Notes: generated from the letters alone by a model not told the origin. A DNA stretch of 64,000 nucleotides from Voacanga thouarsii (GCA_026120185.1 JANUWF010001218.1:2976001-3040000); one strand, 5' to 3'. Positions 46,866 through 59,977 are shown, counted from the first letter of the stretch. Translations and numbers: made by a program.

Positions 46866-48824
46866 TGATATAAGCTTGGAAGCACCAATTTCTTAGCTTC
46901 AAATATGGCAACAAACATTCAATACAAAGCCTTGAACCATAAGACAAAAATGATCCTAGGACCCTAAAAACTATGAATTGCACCTTTCAAATCAACCTCA
47001 ATCACCCTAAACCCAACTAAGAGTCAAGAACAACTTAGACAAGATGAACTAGGCAACCAATTGATCTCCTAAAAGAACCCTAAAAGAGATAGAATTTAAA
47101 CCCATTTTTGGAAGAGAATTGATCTATTCAAGAAAGATTAGAGACATGATTCGTAGGATAAACTAAATCATACAAGAAGTCTTGATTTGATTTTGGGAAA
47201 AAGACCCAAGAAGAATCACCCTTACAACTTTCTCAAAGGAGCTTTTGTTTTTCAAAATAATAGAATTTCAAATTTATATTTACAAGAGTTGTAATGATGT
47301 ATATATAGAACCCATATCCTAAGCTAGTTAAAAAAAGCCTAAAAACAAGTCAAATTGGTCTTTAAAAACAATACAATTTGTGGTTAAATAAACAAGAACC
47401 GAAACAAAACATTAAAATGGCTTCATGGATTTTGCACAGCTATGCATACTGGGTGTACAATCTTGCCCATATTGGCCTTCACAAAAATGGCCAGTGCATG
47501 GGCATGGCACAATTGACTGTGCAAAAGTGCATGGCTTTGTTGTGTATGATTCTATAGCTAGTCATGCAACACCTAACTTTTTGGAGCTTTTGGATTTCTC
47601 AAATTGCATGGCTTGTTGCATGCCCATGCACCAAACTGTGCATCCCCTGTTTGCACTCCTCCAAGCTTCACTACAAGAAAAAATATAATCAGCGAAGGAT
47701 AAATCCCTCGTTGATCCGTTGCTTACCAAGAATCACTGAGGGATTAGCAAGGGATTAGTCACTTGATGAAAAACTCGCAAATAACGAGGGAAACAAAATC
47801 GCTGCTAATTATGACAAATTATTGAGGGATTAACAATAGCCAATAAATTTCTGAGAGCATAAATTAATTAACAATAGTTAATAAATTAATTAATAAAATC
47901 CCAGAAGGATTACCAAGGGTTTAGTAACAGCCGAATTAGCTGTGGAATTTTAATTTTTTTAAAAAAAAATTTAATTAACTAACATAAACCTGATTTGGCT
48001 TGGCTTTATCGAACCAAGAACAAGCCCAGCCCAACCTAGCATAGCATAGCACAAATTTTTTTATTCATTACTAGACACGGGGCTCAAGCCCACGTCCTTA
48101 TTGTAGGGGAGCATGTGCTCCTCTACTAGGCCATGTTTATTTTTGTTATAATTTTCCCTTTATATTAATTATATAATATATTTTATTCTAAAAATCATCA
48201 TAAATCAATTGCAGATTAGCGATGAATTTTCAACAACCCTTAATTTTATTAGTGTTAATAAATAATTAAAAGACTGTTGCTAATCTGTTGCTAATTAGTG
48301 AAGGATTTGCAACAACCGTTAATTTTATTAGTTTTAATGAATAAAAAAAATAAAGTCCATCGCTAATCCACTAGCAATGGTCTTTATTTTAATTATTAAT
48401 TAACACTAATAAAATTAAAGATAGTTACTAATCCCTCGCTAATTAACGACAATTTTGCAATGACAATTTTTTTTCACTTATTCCTTAATACTAATAAAAT
48501 TGAAGGTCGTCACAAATCTGTCGCTCATTAGTGATGGATAAAATTTCGTCACTAATCCCTCGCTAATTGGCGATGGATTAACAATGGCCTTCAATTTTAT
48601 TAGTGTTAATGTACAATTAAAAAAAGGGCGTTGCAAATATGCTAATTAGCGATGGATTTTTGTCATTACTATTCCGCCACAAATTAGCGATGAGACAAAA
48701 GCCACCGCAAATATGCATCGCTAATTATTATTTTTCCTGTAGTGCTTGTTCTCCATGATCTCCATTGCTTTCTTATGGGTTTTCTTGATTCTCCATATGA
48801 ATTGTTGATTACTTTGCACCCCTT
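46866..48824 (-). repeat. Z 5' LTR, interrupted by CACTA elements
   Basis: Pieces 46866-47668 and 48748-48824 match the Z 3' LTR (12250-13006, 22214-22350). The remaining end lies beyond element A, outside the window. A TATA-like TATATATA is on the minus strand at 47300-47307. Six CATGCA/TGCATG hexamers lie upstream of it, at 47495-47630. Confidence 0.85.
47669..48744. mobile_element. Non-autonomous CACTA element
   Basis: This is a 1,076-bp element with inverted ends CACTACAAGAAAAA (left) and CACTACAGGAAAAA (right, complement) and a 3-bp duplication CTT (47666-47668, 48745-48747). It has no coding region. Its interior has repeats of an ATTAGCGA(T/A)GGATT-type motif in both orientations, and of TTAATTTTATTAGTGTTAAT (direct near 48236, 48322, 48590; inverted near 48398, 48489). 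It would need transposase from an autonomous CACTA element. Confidence 0.9.
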
Positions 48825-48864
48825 CACTACAAGAAAGTTAGCAAATTGCGACGGACAAAATCCG

Positions 48865-50192
48865 TCACAAATTTGCGACAGCTCACCAACGGAAAAAGGG
48901 TTAAGGAATCTTGTTGACCAGCCTTCGCAAATCCATCCCTGATTAGCGACACATTAGCGACGAAAATTATTTGAGGTGGATTTGCGACGGATTTAAAGTT
49001 GCCGTCGCAAATCCCTCGCAATTTTTAAAAACAAATTGAAGAAAAAATTTACAAAATACTTGCTCTAGCTAATCCATCGCAAACTTAGAGATAGATTTGC
49101 GACGGAAATTATTTGAGGTGGATTTGCGACGGATTTAAAGATGTCATCGCAAATCCCTTGCAACAATTGCGAGGGATTTGCGGCGAAATTTTTTTTTTTT
49201 TAAAATGGAAGAAAAAATTAAAAAAAATACTAGCTCTAGCTAATCCATCGCAAACTTAGAGGCGAATTTGCAACGGAAATTATTTTTTTTTTTAAAATTG
49301 AAGAAAAAAATTTAAAAAATACTTTCTCTAGCTAATCCGTCGCAAACTTAGAGACGGATTTGCGACAGAAATTATTTGAGGTAGATTTGCGACGGATTTA
49401 AAGATGCCATTGCAAATCCCTCTCAACAATTGTAAGGGATTTGCGATGGAAATTATTTTAAAAAAATTGAAGAAAAAACTTTAAAAATACTTGCTCTAGC
49501 TAATCCATCGCAAACTTAGAGAGGAATTTGCGACGAAAATTATTTGAGGCAGATTTGCAATAGATTTAAAGATCCCGTCGCAAATCCCTCGCAACAATTG
49601 CGAGGGAAATTATTTTTAAAAAAATGAAGAAAAAATTTAAAAATACTAGCTCTAGCTAATCCGTCGCAAACTTAGAGACGAATTTGCAATGGAAATTATT
49701 TTAGATGGATTTGCGACGGATTTAAAGACGCCGTCTCAAATCCCTCGCAATAATTGCAAGGAATTTGTGATAGAAATTATATTTTTTTTTAAAATGGAAG
49801 AAAAAATTAAAAAAATACTAGCTCTAGCTAATCCGTCAAAAACTTAGAGACAGATTTGTGACGGAAATGATTTTTAAAAAGAAATTGAAGAAAAAAATTA
49901 AAAAAAATACTTGCTCTAGCTAGTTCGTTGCAAACTTAGAGACGGATTTGCGACGGAAATTATTTGAGGCGGATTTGCGACGGATTTAAAGATGAGCAAA
50001 TCCCTCTCAACAATTGCGAGGGATTAGTGACGGAAATTATTTTTTAAAAAAATTGAAGAAAAAAATTTAAAAATACTAGCTCTAGCTAATCTGTCGCAAA
50101 CTTAGAGAGGGATTTGTGACGAAAATTATTTGAGGCGGATTTGCGACGGATTTAAAGATGCCATTGCAAATTCCTCGCAACAATTGCAAGGG
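48865..50192. repeat. Left subterminal array of element A with higher-order structure
   Basis: Eight monomers start with GCTCTAGCTAATCC at about 49062, 49233, 49325, 49492, 49648, 49820, 49912 and 50078. Lengths are 171, 92, 167, 156, 172, 92 and 166 bp, plus a partial last copy. A further partial monomer lies before 49062. The order long, short, long, medium repeats with a period near 586 bp. Most long monomers carry a near-perfect palindrome built on CCGTCGCAAATCCCTCGCAA and its complement. Such subterminal repeats bind the second CACTA protein in En/Spm. Confidence 0.85.
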
Positions 50193-50315
50193 AAATACAC
50201 ACACATACACTCTCACACACATAATTAATGAAAATTTCTTATTAATTAATGTCACAGTAATATAGTTAATTGCACTGATATTGTATGAGTGTGTGTATAT
50301 GTACTTCAATATGTA

Positions 50316-50399
<84 letters not shown>

Positions 50400-50471
50400 T
50401 GTATGTATGTATGTATGTATGTATGTATGTATGTATGTATGTATGTATGTATGTATGTATGTATGTATGTA
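50193..50471. repeat. Microsatellite cluster
   Basis: A (CA)-rich run (50193-50220) is followed, after a spacer, by about 46 bases of (TA)n (50326-50372) and then about 100 bases of (ATGT)n up to 50471. All long open frames here are translations of the repeat. Confidence 0.95.
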
Positions 50472-50737
50472 TAAATCACTTAATAAAAAAAGATAGTATA
50501 ATTGACAGTATATAAAATTTTAAAATTATATAAATATACAAAATATTTTTTTTAGTTTTATATTGCATATAAATATACAAATTTTTGTTGTGTGTTCCGT
50601 GGCTAATCTGTGACTATTTGCCATGGATGTGCCATGGAATCACAAAATTGCTATTAATCCCTGGCAAATTCATGTCATTTTTTCATTTTTTTTTGTTCCA
50701 TTTTTTTTTTTTTTGGGATAATCTATCAAACACTTAG

Positions 50738-51085
50738 ATTTCCCAATTTCTTCTTCTTCTTCCCACTCCCTCCTACCTTCTCGCTACCGCCCCAGCCGCC
50801 GCCCACCGTCCTGACTTCCCCTCCCCCCAGCAGCCTAACCACCCCCCGCGACAGCCCACCGGCCCCATCCACGACAGCTACCGCCTTCCCGCCTTCTGTC
50901 GACCCCTAATGCGCCCTCCGCCCCCCCGGCCCCTTTCTCCCTTCCCCCATCCCCACCTCTTGCCGACCCCCGCATCTCCTCCTGTCCCGATCCCCCCACC
51001 CGCTAGCCCCCAGCTCGTCCTAAGCTCCCCTACCCACCGCCCCCTCATCCCAAGCTCCCCACCGGCGCCCCCCACCCCAGAGGCT
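50738..51085 (+). promoter_or_regulatory. CT-rich and C-rich 5' region of element A
   Basis: Sequence shared with element B (GATAATCTA...TTTCCCAATTTCTTCTTCTT) leads into a pyrimidine patch and then about 300 bp that are extremely C-rich on the plus strand, with many CCCC runs. A pyrimidine patch is typical of plant core promoters. The C-rich part probably belongs to the transcribed leader. The minus strand has enough G-runs to form quadruplexes. The proline-rich frame here has no domain. Confidence 0.5.
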
Positions 51086-51249
51086 CGACAGCAACACCAC
51101 CACAGAGGTCCTTTACTACCGTCGAAGGAAAATTTCTGTCGATTGAAGTCGATGGTAGATTTCAAGAGCAACTTCTCTTTCATTTCACTTGCACAAAGTG
51201 GTGGTGAATTTCTTCTGTCCTTACTTCGTTGTCTCGATTTTTAGACAGA

Positions 51250-53340
51250 AAATTTTTGGGATTCTACGTGGTGATTATTTATGATGGGTTTTGTTTGAAC
51301 TCTGTGGAATGAATTGTCATGGTGGCGTTACTGAGATTTACTTTACTTGTTAAATTTTGTGACTATTAATTAGTTTGGAGGAGCATATTGTTTTTTAATT
51401 TGAGTTGATAAATTTCAAGCTGTCTTATTTTGAGAATATATGGAGCTATTATGGCATTTTACTTGTTAAATTTTTTGGACTGTTAATTAGTTTGGAGGAG
51501 CTTATTGTTTTTTAATTTGAGAATAATGGCATTTGAATAAGGAGCTTATTTTGAGAATAATGGCATTTGAATGAGGAGCTTATTGTTTTTTGGAGGAACT
51601 TATTTTGAGAATAATGGCATGTAGTATTTACAATATGGGTTGTTTTATTTAGTTGTTTAGTGATCTATTAATTCCATTAACCATCTACTTAATCATCTAG
51701 TTAACCATGTATAGCTATTAACATCATAACTAAGGATATAAAATATCACTTATTGTTAAAATTATTATTTACTATTTTATCTCTACTACCATAATTAATA
51801 GTTCATGTTAGAATAATAATAAACTTGCCAATTATATATTTTTCATTTAATAAATTTATTTATTTATTTAATAATTATTATTTACTCATGATTACTATTC
51901 ATTAGGTACTCTTTATTAAGAAGTAATTAATCATTAGTCATGGAATTAATTATTAGTTTTCATTGCAATATAGAAGTTATTTATTAATGGGGTTTGTTAC
52001 AGAATATCTTTTATTTTATATAGATCTATTTAATTACTTATCTAATCAATAGTCTCTTGGAGCATGCTCCATAGCCTATTGTGTTAGTACATATTCATTA
52101 TTTAGTTCATGCCAATCTAGTTGTGCAATGTCAGAGTTCCCTATTTGCAGTTTAATTAAGTAGAGGAAACTTGGGAATAGAGCCATGTAACTTTGTATGG
52201 GATATTCTTTATGTTCAGGTGAAAAGAGAGGAAACTTGAGACTGTGAGGGATGAATGCATTGTGTGCTAATGGTTTTTTGGATTTTATGGTGATTGTTGG
52301 GACTGTTTTGTGTTAAATGGCTTTGAGAGTGTGTAATGGGTGTAAATATTTGAATATTCTTGTGTGGCTAAAGCATTTCTTCCTTTTTTTCTACTAAACT
52401 TTCATCATTTCTATTTTATTATTCATGTTGTTAAGCATCTTTGTTCCTTTACTTGAGTAGCTTTGTGAAGACTTTATTTGTATGTGAAGAAGAAGAAGTA
52501 TGAAATGGAATGATTTCAAGTTGTGCATTTTTCTAGTATGAAATAGAATAGAAATGAGTTTAGGAATTTAATAAATTCCTTTACTATATGGTTAGCTATA
52601 TTATTTTAGTTGAGAATTCTATATGCTAAGTGAAGCATGGGTTAATTTTTCTCCACTTTGCTCCCCCCCCCTGGATACCTACTGCATCTTTTTTTTAACT
52701 TAGATGAATGGATCCCCGTGAGTGATGGGTTATCATTCCTCGTGAGTGATGGGTGTTCATTCCCCATGAGTAATGGGTGATTACCCTTACATTAGTTCTA
52801 TTGAATAATTACTGTGACAGTTAATATTTTTTTTTTTAATGTTGTTGATTTTGTGGTGGCTTGGTGCCTAAAAATGTCCAGTATATAGGGAAAACTCTGC
52901 CAAAATCCCAAATGGATTTTGTATTGGTGGTTGTGTTTGTGGTTGTTAGTTTTAACATAATTTTGATTGTAAGTTGGTGGCTGAGTTGGTTGATGCTTCA
53001 TGGTTTAAATCTAGTTGCTTATTGAGATATTGTCAGAAAGGTTAATAATTTTAATTCTGTACTAAGTATATTGGGTGTCTATATAAACATGATAGGGAAA
53101 CCAATTGGTGTTTTGCGACAATGGTTCACCATCAGAAGCCCACATATAATGCACGATAATAGAAGTATACATAAATTACTAAAAAAGTATTTCATGAAAC
53201 ATGCAGTTGTCTATTCAAGTATTTATAATTGTTATTTAAAGTATAATGAAGATGATTACCCATAAGCTTTCCTAAACCTTTTACGCAAACATGCATAAAC
53301 TCACAGTCAAACCTCTTTGTCGCATAATATACTGAATATA
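51250..53340 (+). other. 5' intron-like region of element A
   Basis: AT-rich sequence without a recognised exon lies between the C-rich leader and TNP2. A module of three tandem 24-bp units (CCCCGTGAGTGATGGG and variants) lies at 52714-52786, followed by a block shared with element B up to about 52900. Confidence 0.6.
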
Positions 53341-55618
53341 TAGATGGAAGATCGCAGTTGGATGTATAGAAGGTGGTTGCCTGATAAAGGGTTTACTACT
53401 GAATTTGAGTAGGGGGTGCAGGGATTTATTGTGTTCGCTTTATCGAATTCCAAGTCTAGTAAAATCATATGTCCTTGTACAAAATGCAAGAACATGAAAT
53501 TTAACTCTCCGGACCAAGTTGAGATCCATTTGTACAGATATAGGTATGTTAGCAATTACCATCGGTGGATTTGTCACGGTGAACCTTACTATGTAAATCA
53601 AAGCATGCCTACCTCAACATCTACTACAATTCAAGTTGATTCAGGTTCTAGAAATCCGTATGTGAAAATGATCATTGATGCGGCGGGTCCTAATTTTAAT
53701 TTGGAAAGACTGTCAGATGAGCAAGTTGAAGAACCTCCTAACACAGAAGCGTAGAAGTTTTATGATATGTTGGGGGCAGTAGACACTTCCATATGGGAAG
53801 AGTGTACGAACCACTTGGTACTTTCGTTAGTTTCAAGGCTACTAAATGTTAAGTTTGAAAATAACGTATCTGAAAAAGCTTTTAACCAAGTGGTGTAGCT
53901 TATGAAAGAGGTGGTTCCAAGAGGCAACAAAATACCTGATGACTTTTATCAAATAAAGAAGTTAGTATCTGGGTTAGGGTTGCCTGTTCAAAAGATAGAT
54001 ATATGCACTAATGGATGTATGCTTTATTGGAAGGACGATATCAATTTAAACGAATAAAAATTTTGTAGACATGCTCGGTATGTGCATAAAAAATGTGGGA
54101 AAAAAAGAAGGGTTAGGCTCGAGATCCCTTTCAAAAAAATATACTACTTTTCGATTACACCAAGATTGCAGAGGTTGTATGCATCTAAAACTATAGCTGA
54201 ACACATGAGTTCGCATGCAAAGGCTAAGCTGGAAGATGGAAATATGAGCCATCAGAGAGATGGTGAAGCTTGGTAGCACTTTGACCGAATTCATCTGAAT
54301 TTTGCAAAGAAGGTGCGGAATGTGAGATTGGAACTTTGTATTGATGGTTTCTCACCGTTTGGCATGTCAGGAAAGTAGTATTCATGTTGGCCAGTTATTG
54401 TCACTCCTTATAACCTCCCACCGTGGTTGTGCATGAAAGATCATGTAATGTTTTTAACAATCATTGTACCGGGATCAAAGATTCCGAAACATTAAATGAA
54501 TGTTTATCTTCAACCATTAATAGAAGAATTGAATCATTTGTGGACTGAAAGTGTTGCTACATATGACATAGCAAAGAAACAAAACTTCCAGATGCGTGAT
54601 GCACTAATATGGACTATTAATGACTTTTCTGCCTATGGAATGATGAGTGGATGGAGCACAGTTAGAATATTAGCGCGTCCATATTGTATGGAGAGGTCAA
54701 AGTCTTTTCATCTATAACATGGTGGTAAATACTCATGGTTTGACTGCCACCGCCGCTTCTTACCTATGGATCACCCATTTCGACAGGATACAACATCATT
54801 TAAGAGAGATAAGGGCTCTGATATATTACAACCTATTCTACATCCCACTGGGGATGACCTGTGGAGCAGTGTTTGTCAGTATTCAAAAATAATAGAGTCA
54901 GGAAGAGAACTTGGGAGATCGAAAGGTAGATATGTGAGTCATAATTGGGCTAAACTGAGTATTTTTTGGGATTTGCCATATTGGCGAATGCATTTGGTTC
55001 ATCATAATATTGACATAATGCATAATAAAAGAATGTGTTCGATAATGTCTTCAATACAGTTATGGATGTAAAGGGCAAAACTAAAGACAATTTGAAGGCC
55101 CATCGTGATGTTAAAGTATATTGCAATAGGCTAGAACTACATGTGTATAACGTCGGAGAAAAGAGGATAGCAATACCTAAGGCATGTTACACATTAACGG
55201 CAAAACTGAAGAAAATTTTGCTTGAGTAGTTGAAAGGATTAATTCTTCTAGATGGATACGCATCGAATCTTTGTAGATGTGTTGATTTTAATGAATTGAA
55301 GCTGTCCGGCATGAAAATCCATGATTGCCACATCTTCATGGAAAGATTACTTCCGATTGCCCTTAGAGAATTCCTTTCGGCTAATGTTTGGAGAACTTTA
55401 AAAAAATTAAGTCTGTTTTTTCGAGACATTTGTGTTCCTAAATTGTCTATATCTCATATGATGAACTTGGAGCAAGGGATACCGATTCTTTTATGTAAGT
55501 TAGAGAAAATTTTCCCTCCAGGTTTTTTCGATGTTATGGAATATCTCTTGGTTCATTTACCTTACGAAGTAAAGGTTTATGGTCCTGTACAATATAGATG
55601 GATGTATCCTTTTGAAAG

Positions 55619-55703
55619 GTAGTTGCCATTTTTCAAATTATGCTACAGTGAGCTGTAGTCATTGCATAATACTTTTTAACTATCATACTTTGAATTATAT
55701 CAG
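55619..55703 (+). other. TNP2 intron (85 bp)
   Basis: GT at 55619 and AG at 55702-55703. Removal joins FER to FLFRLK in frame, matching the usual TNP2 text at this point. Confidence 0.8.
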
Positions 55704-56019
55704 GTTCTTATTTCGTTTAAAGTTAAAGGTGAAAAATAAGGCACGAGTAGAAGGGTCAATTTGCAATGCTTATCATGTTGAGGAAACATTTACATTCTTC
55801 TCCTATCATTTTGAGGCACATATGCGGACAAAACATGTATCCATGGCTCGCAACGATGAAGGTGAAGTCCGGCGAGATGTAGATGAAGCCTCATTGTCAA
55901 TATGTAACATTTATAAGAAGATATTAGGAAATATTCAAACCTAATTCCTCTCTCATGAAAATACAAAGTGGCAAAAATTTTATATTACTTAACTGTGAAG
56001 AGGTTCAACCATACATTAG

Positions 56020-56091
56020 GTGAGATGCTTGTCCTTCTGTTGATATTAGAAATAAGATCCATTGGTAATTGTGTAATTTTCTTCTCTATAG
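56020..56091 (+). other. TNP2 intron (72 bp)
   Basis: GT at 56020, AG at 56090-56091. It joins NCEEVQPYI to SEFTSRL in frame. Confidence 0.75.
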
Positions 56092-56191
56092 TGAGTTCAC
56101 ATCTCGTTTACAATCTTCTGTCTTAAACAGATCAGAATTGGATGTACAAAGAAGGATAGAGAATGAGTTCACAGGATGCTTTACAAATTAC

Positions 56192-56284
56192 GTATGCTTC
56201 TCAAAAATTAGTTAAATTTTTGTACAAGTGAACATATGTTGTTAGTTAATGTATGTCCACCTGAACATTTCATATGCTTTATAG
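56192..56284 (+). other. TNP2 intron (93 bp)
   Basis: GT at 56192, AG at 56283-56284. It joins GCFTNY to VNDPQNHVS in frame. Confidence 0.8.
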
Positions 56285-57026
56285 GTGAATGATCCACAAA
56301 ACCATGTGTCAAATATATGTTTGAACAATCTTGCTTGGGGGCCTTCGAGAAAAGTGAAAACATATATTGGGTACATTATTAATGGTTATAGATTTCACAC
56401 CCACGAACACACAGAAGGAAATAAAATAATGAATTCTGGAGTTTATATTAGGGGGGTGAAAAGGACTCAGTAGAGAATGATTATTATGGGGTTCTTAAAG
56501 AGATTGTTGAAGTTGAGTTTCCTGGTAATCCATCACAGAAAGTTGTACTTTTTAAATGTGATTGGTTTGATCAAACAATAAATCACAGTGTGAGAATACA
56601 TAAGGAGTATAAGATTGTTGATATTAATTGCAAGAGGAGCTTCCAAAATATGATCCGTTTATATTAGCTCAATAGGCATCTCAGGTGTACTATGCCTCAT
56701 ATCCAGGATGCAAAAGTCCAAGATCTGATTGGTTAGCTATGTACAAAGTAAAAGCTCGACATGTGATAGATGCACCTGTGATTGATAAAGCTTACCAAGA
56801 AGAGGTGGATATTCACAATGCAATGAGCATTTCCTTAGTTATTGATCTTGGTCCCTTAGCTCATAAATCGGGTACAAGTGATTTGTTGGATGTTCAAGAA
56901 GAAGGATTACTTAGGGATACAAATGAACTCGAAGATAAAGACGAAGATGAAGATAACTGGAATACAGATAGCACGATAGAGATGGAAGAAGAAGAATATA
57001 TATCAGAGGATGATTCGAGTGAATAA

Positions 57027-58230
57027 AGTACATTTATTATACGTTCGTGATGTAAAGTTTAAATTACTTATGATGGTTGCCTATGTTGTTGATCAATAAT
57101 CTATGTTAAACTTTCATGTTTTACTAATTATTGGATGATCAATTATTATACTATTTTTTATCCTTTTTATTTTTTTAAATACAGTTAAGTACGAGTCAAT
57201 GCTAACTATTTTCTTTTCCACCGGTGTTCTTTGCCTTTCCACAGGTATAATTTTTTTTTAAATACAATTAAGAATGAGTCAATGCTAACTATTTTCTTTT
57301 TGACAAGTGTTCTTTGCCTTTCCATAGGTATGTTTTTTTTTTAAATATAGTTAAATATTACTGAATGCTTACTATTTAAGTGTTCTTTGCTTTTCCAAAG
57401 GTATATTTTTTTGTCTAATATATGAATTGGATCCCCATGAGTGATGGGTGATCACTCCTCCTGGGTAATGAGTGATTACCCTTAAGTTAATTGTTGTTGT
57501 TGATATTGACTTTTTATTATAGATGTCTTCTTTTTTAGAAAATAAAACCTGTACAAAAGTTGTATAAAGGAACACACATTTCATTATAAAAGACTAGGAA
57601 TAGCCCCTCTAATATAAAGAGTATAGATGAGAGTTTTGTGTAGCATATTGTCAGTAGGTGTTCTGTTTATTTTTCAGTAACAAGATGAACACATAAATTT
57701 TTTTCCATGTGATGGCTTTGATCCATTGACAAAGGAAGAATCATGCACTCGCCCTTCAAAATGCTTCGAATTTGAAAATAAAATTCCCAAAAAAACCTCC
57801 TAAGATCTCTCAAACAATTCAGCTCTTGAACTGAAAACCTGGTTCAAGTTAGAAAGCAATTAGGCCAGAAAAGGTTAGAGATTTATGTGCAAGAATGAAG
57901 CCATTTTGAAAGAAAACAAAAATAGCAAACCTTTTCTTTGTCAAGTTGTGTAAATGGCCAAGTTTCTACATATTCCAGTTTATCTATTGCCAGTTAATTT
58001 TGTGTAATTGGAAAATGTGTTCTTTGATACTGGTTTTGTTGTACATGTTTTGTGTGTTTAATGTGTTGATGATACTTGGAATATGTTTAAATGTGGCAGT
58101 AATGCTTGGAAAATGACCATTTTCTAGGGGAGACTTTGTCAAATTTTTTTATAAATTTGCCAAAGTATAACTTGTTCTACATATATATTATATATATGTT
58201 TGAAATTTAAATATTTTTATTTCAAAATTA
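57027..58230 (+). other. Spacer between the two genes of element A
   Basis: AT-rich sequence. Three imperfect repeats containing TGCTAACTATTT and TGTTCTTTGCCTTTCCA occur near 57200, 57280 and 57365, and two units of the 24-bp module at 57433-57480. No gene was recognised. Confidence 0.6.
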
Positions 58231-59977
58231 GGATGTTTGGCCATGGACAGTCTTCTGGAGGTGCAGGAACGGACCAACATACTCATCCTTCTGACACCTC
58301 ATCACCATCACACGCGCCGCACCTCTCCGTACCACAAACGATTTATAGTTCACCTTCGCAATCAAGAGGTGCTTCTCCAACAGAAGCTCCTACTTCTGCA
58401 TCACACCATATAGGATCACAAACTACAAACCCCCAACCTGTGATTATTCCTCAAGGAGATGGGTGAGTAATTTATAATTATTGATTGATTTCCAATCTAG
58501 TATATCTTCTTTAAGAATCATATTACTTTCCTTTCTAATTATATAAAATAGGTTTGCTGGTTCAGATAAATGTGTGAGAAGGATTCAAGGCATATTCAAG
58601 AGATAATTCAATATTTCATACGCTACATACTCACATGTCCCAATACACGTTCGGGACATGTGGTTCGACTAGTGAGGAGTATATTTCTTTTACTTTCTTA
58701 CAAATTTAATCTCATGTATATGTTATTGAAACTTATATACTCAGATGTCATTTGTTGTATTTGGAAACAAATTTACTTTAAATTGTTAATTTAAACTTTA
58801 ACGGCGATGGTTTACTATATTTGTAGAAGTTATTTCGTTAGGCTCCTAAGCATGGTTCCTAGATACGAAGAAATTGGGAAAAGAAGTGTGCAAGAAGGCT
58901 TTCCGATACTTTGTTGAGGACCCGAAAGATCGCACCTTCTAATTCGTGTCCAACTTGGATTGATCCAACTAATTGGTCGGAGATGAACAAACATTGGTTG
59001 GATCTCAAGTATCGACAAATCGTGCAGTCTGCAAAGGAAAAATCGGTCTCGTTGTGGTGTCACTCACATAGGAGGTTCCATCTCTTTTATTGAGCACGAA
59101 GAACGTATGGTAAATTCAATTTTATTAACTTTTGTATATTTCATAATTGTTTCAACCTTCTTTATCATATTTGAAATAATATTCTTTTCTATTAATGCAA
59201 CTGTAGAGGAGACGTGAAGGGGATACATTTAGTTATCTGGACATGTTCAAAAAACTACATATGTTCCAGAACAGGGCAAAACAGGGTCAGTTTGTGGGCG
59301 AGCGTCCGCAGAAGATATTGGTAAAAATAATTTATTCATACGTTATTTATTGTTATTCTTCTTTTACTTTTTATAAACTCACGTTATTTCAGGAGGAAGC
59401 AAATGTCACCAAGGAGTGCTACTCTCAAATGGAGTCTAGCGGGTCCGTCGACTCCGTTGCTATACTAAATGACAAGGCCATTATCATTGAGGCAGCTAGC
59501 TGATTCAACAAGGGTCGTGTCTACGGATTGGAATCAAATGCTACTCGCATTATGGATCAGATGCATCAGTCTCATCTATTAGGATCATCTTCATCCACTC
59601 TTATTGATGTTGACTAGATAGTTGAGACTAGGGTTCAGCAGAGGATTCAGGAGGTTGAGAATCGATGAGGGCATTGAGAGAGGAGTCGCGAGGATAAGTA
59701 CAAGCGTCGTGAGGAGAGGATTAAGAATAATTTTGAACATAAAGTTGCGAGAATCACTTCTTGGATAGCAGTTTTGTTTGAGAAGATGGGGGTTGCTATG
59801 CCACAGATGTCTTCGATGTTTAAGGACGATGACGTGGATGAAGATGAGGACGAAGACAAGGACAAGGACGATGATTTATTTGTTTTCCCACCTGATCATC
59901 ACCCCGGTCCTAGTACTGGGTTTGATGGTCCTCTCATTCCTCCTTTAGCTAGTGCTCCTAATCGTTTAGCTACATGA
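58231..59977 (+). pseudogene. Transposase_24-like second gene of element A, decayed
   Basis: The first exon begins MFGHGQSSGGAGTDQ, is Ser/Pro-rich, and ends at a GT at 58463. The next exon continues in frame at 58552 and soon has a stop. Later exons show the family pattern: WIDPTNWSEMNKHWLDLKY (58960-59010), GGSISFIEHEERM (about 59070-59110), DTFSYLDMFKKLHMFQNRAKQGQFV with a following intron, ECYSQMESSG, and a C-terminal part with a long acidic run (59820-59875), ending at 59977. This is the plant Ptta/En/Spm (TNPA-like) family, which binds subterminal repeats and works with TNP2. Several stops (for example at 59500) and frameshifts are present. Confidence 0.85.

Larger units (their letters stand above)
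53341..57026 (+). pseudogene. TNP2-like CACTA transposase of element A, decayed
   Basis: The ATG at 53341 opens the transposase-associated domain (RSWMYRRWLPDKGF, then CPCTKCKN). The central transposase region follows (53755-55071; YSCWPVIVTPYNLPPWLCMK, HGGKYSWFDCHRRFLP, HHNIDIMH), then DUF4218 (55230-55618, ending RWMYPFE), and after introns DUF4216 (56285-56680; NDYYGVLKEIVEVEF, VVLFKCDWFD) and an acidic tail. Stops in the main frame lie at 53407, 53752, 53896, 54055, 54274, 54376, 54493 and 54715. A frameshift lies near 55020 and a stop at 55227. The protein would cut the element ends. Three short introns restore the reading frame: 55619-55703, 56020-56091 and 56192-56284. The product cannot work as it stands. 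Confidence 0.93.

Noticed and set aside
48865..50192. CRISPR-like array
   Set aside because: Regular repeats but no unique spacers; they are CACTA subterminal repeats in a eukaryotic genome.
50281..50515. Open frames of 60-76 codons
   Set aside because: They translate (TA)n and (ATGT)n microsatellites.
50909..51244. Proline-rich 111-codon frame, and a glycine/arginine-rich frame on the other strand
   Set aside because: Produced by strand-biased C-rich sequence; no domain and not joined to TNP2.
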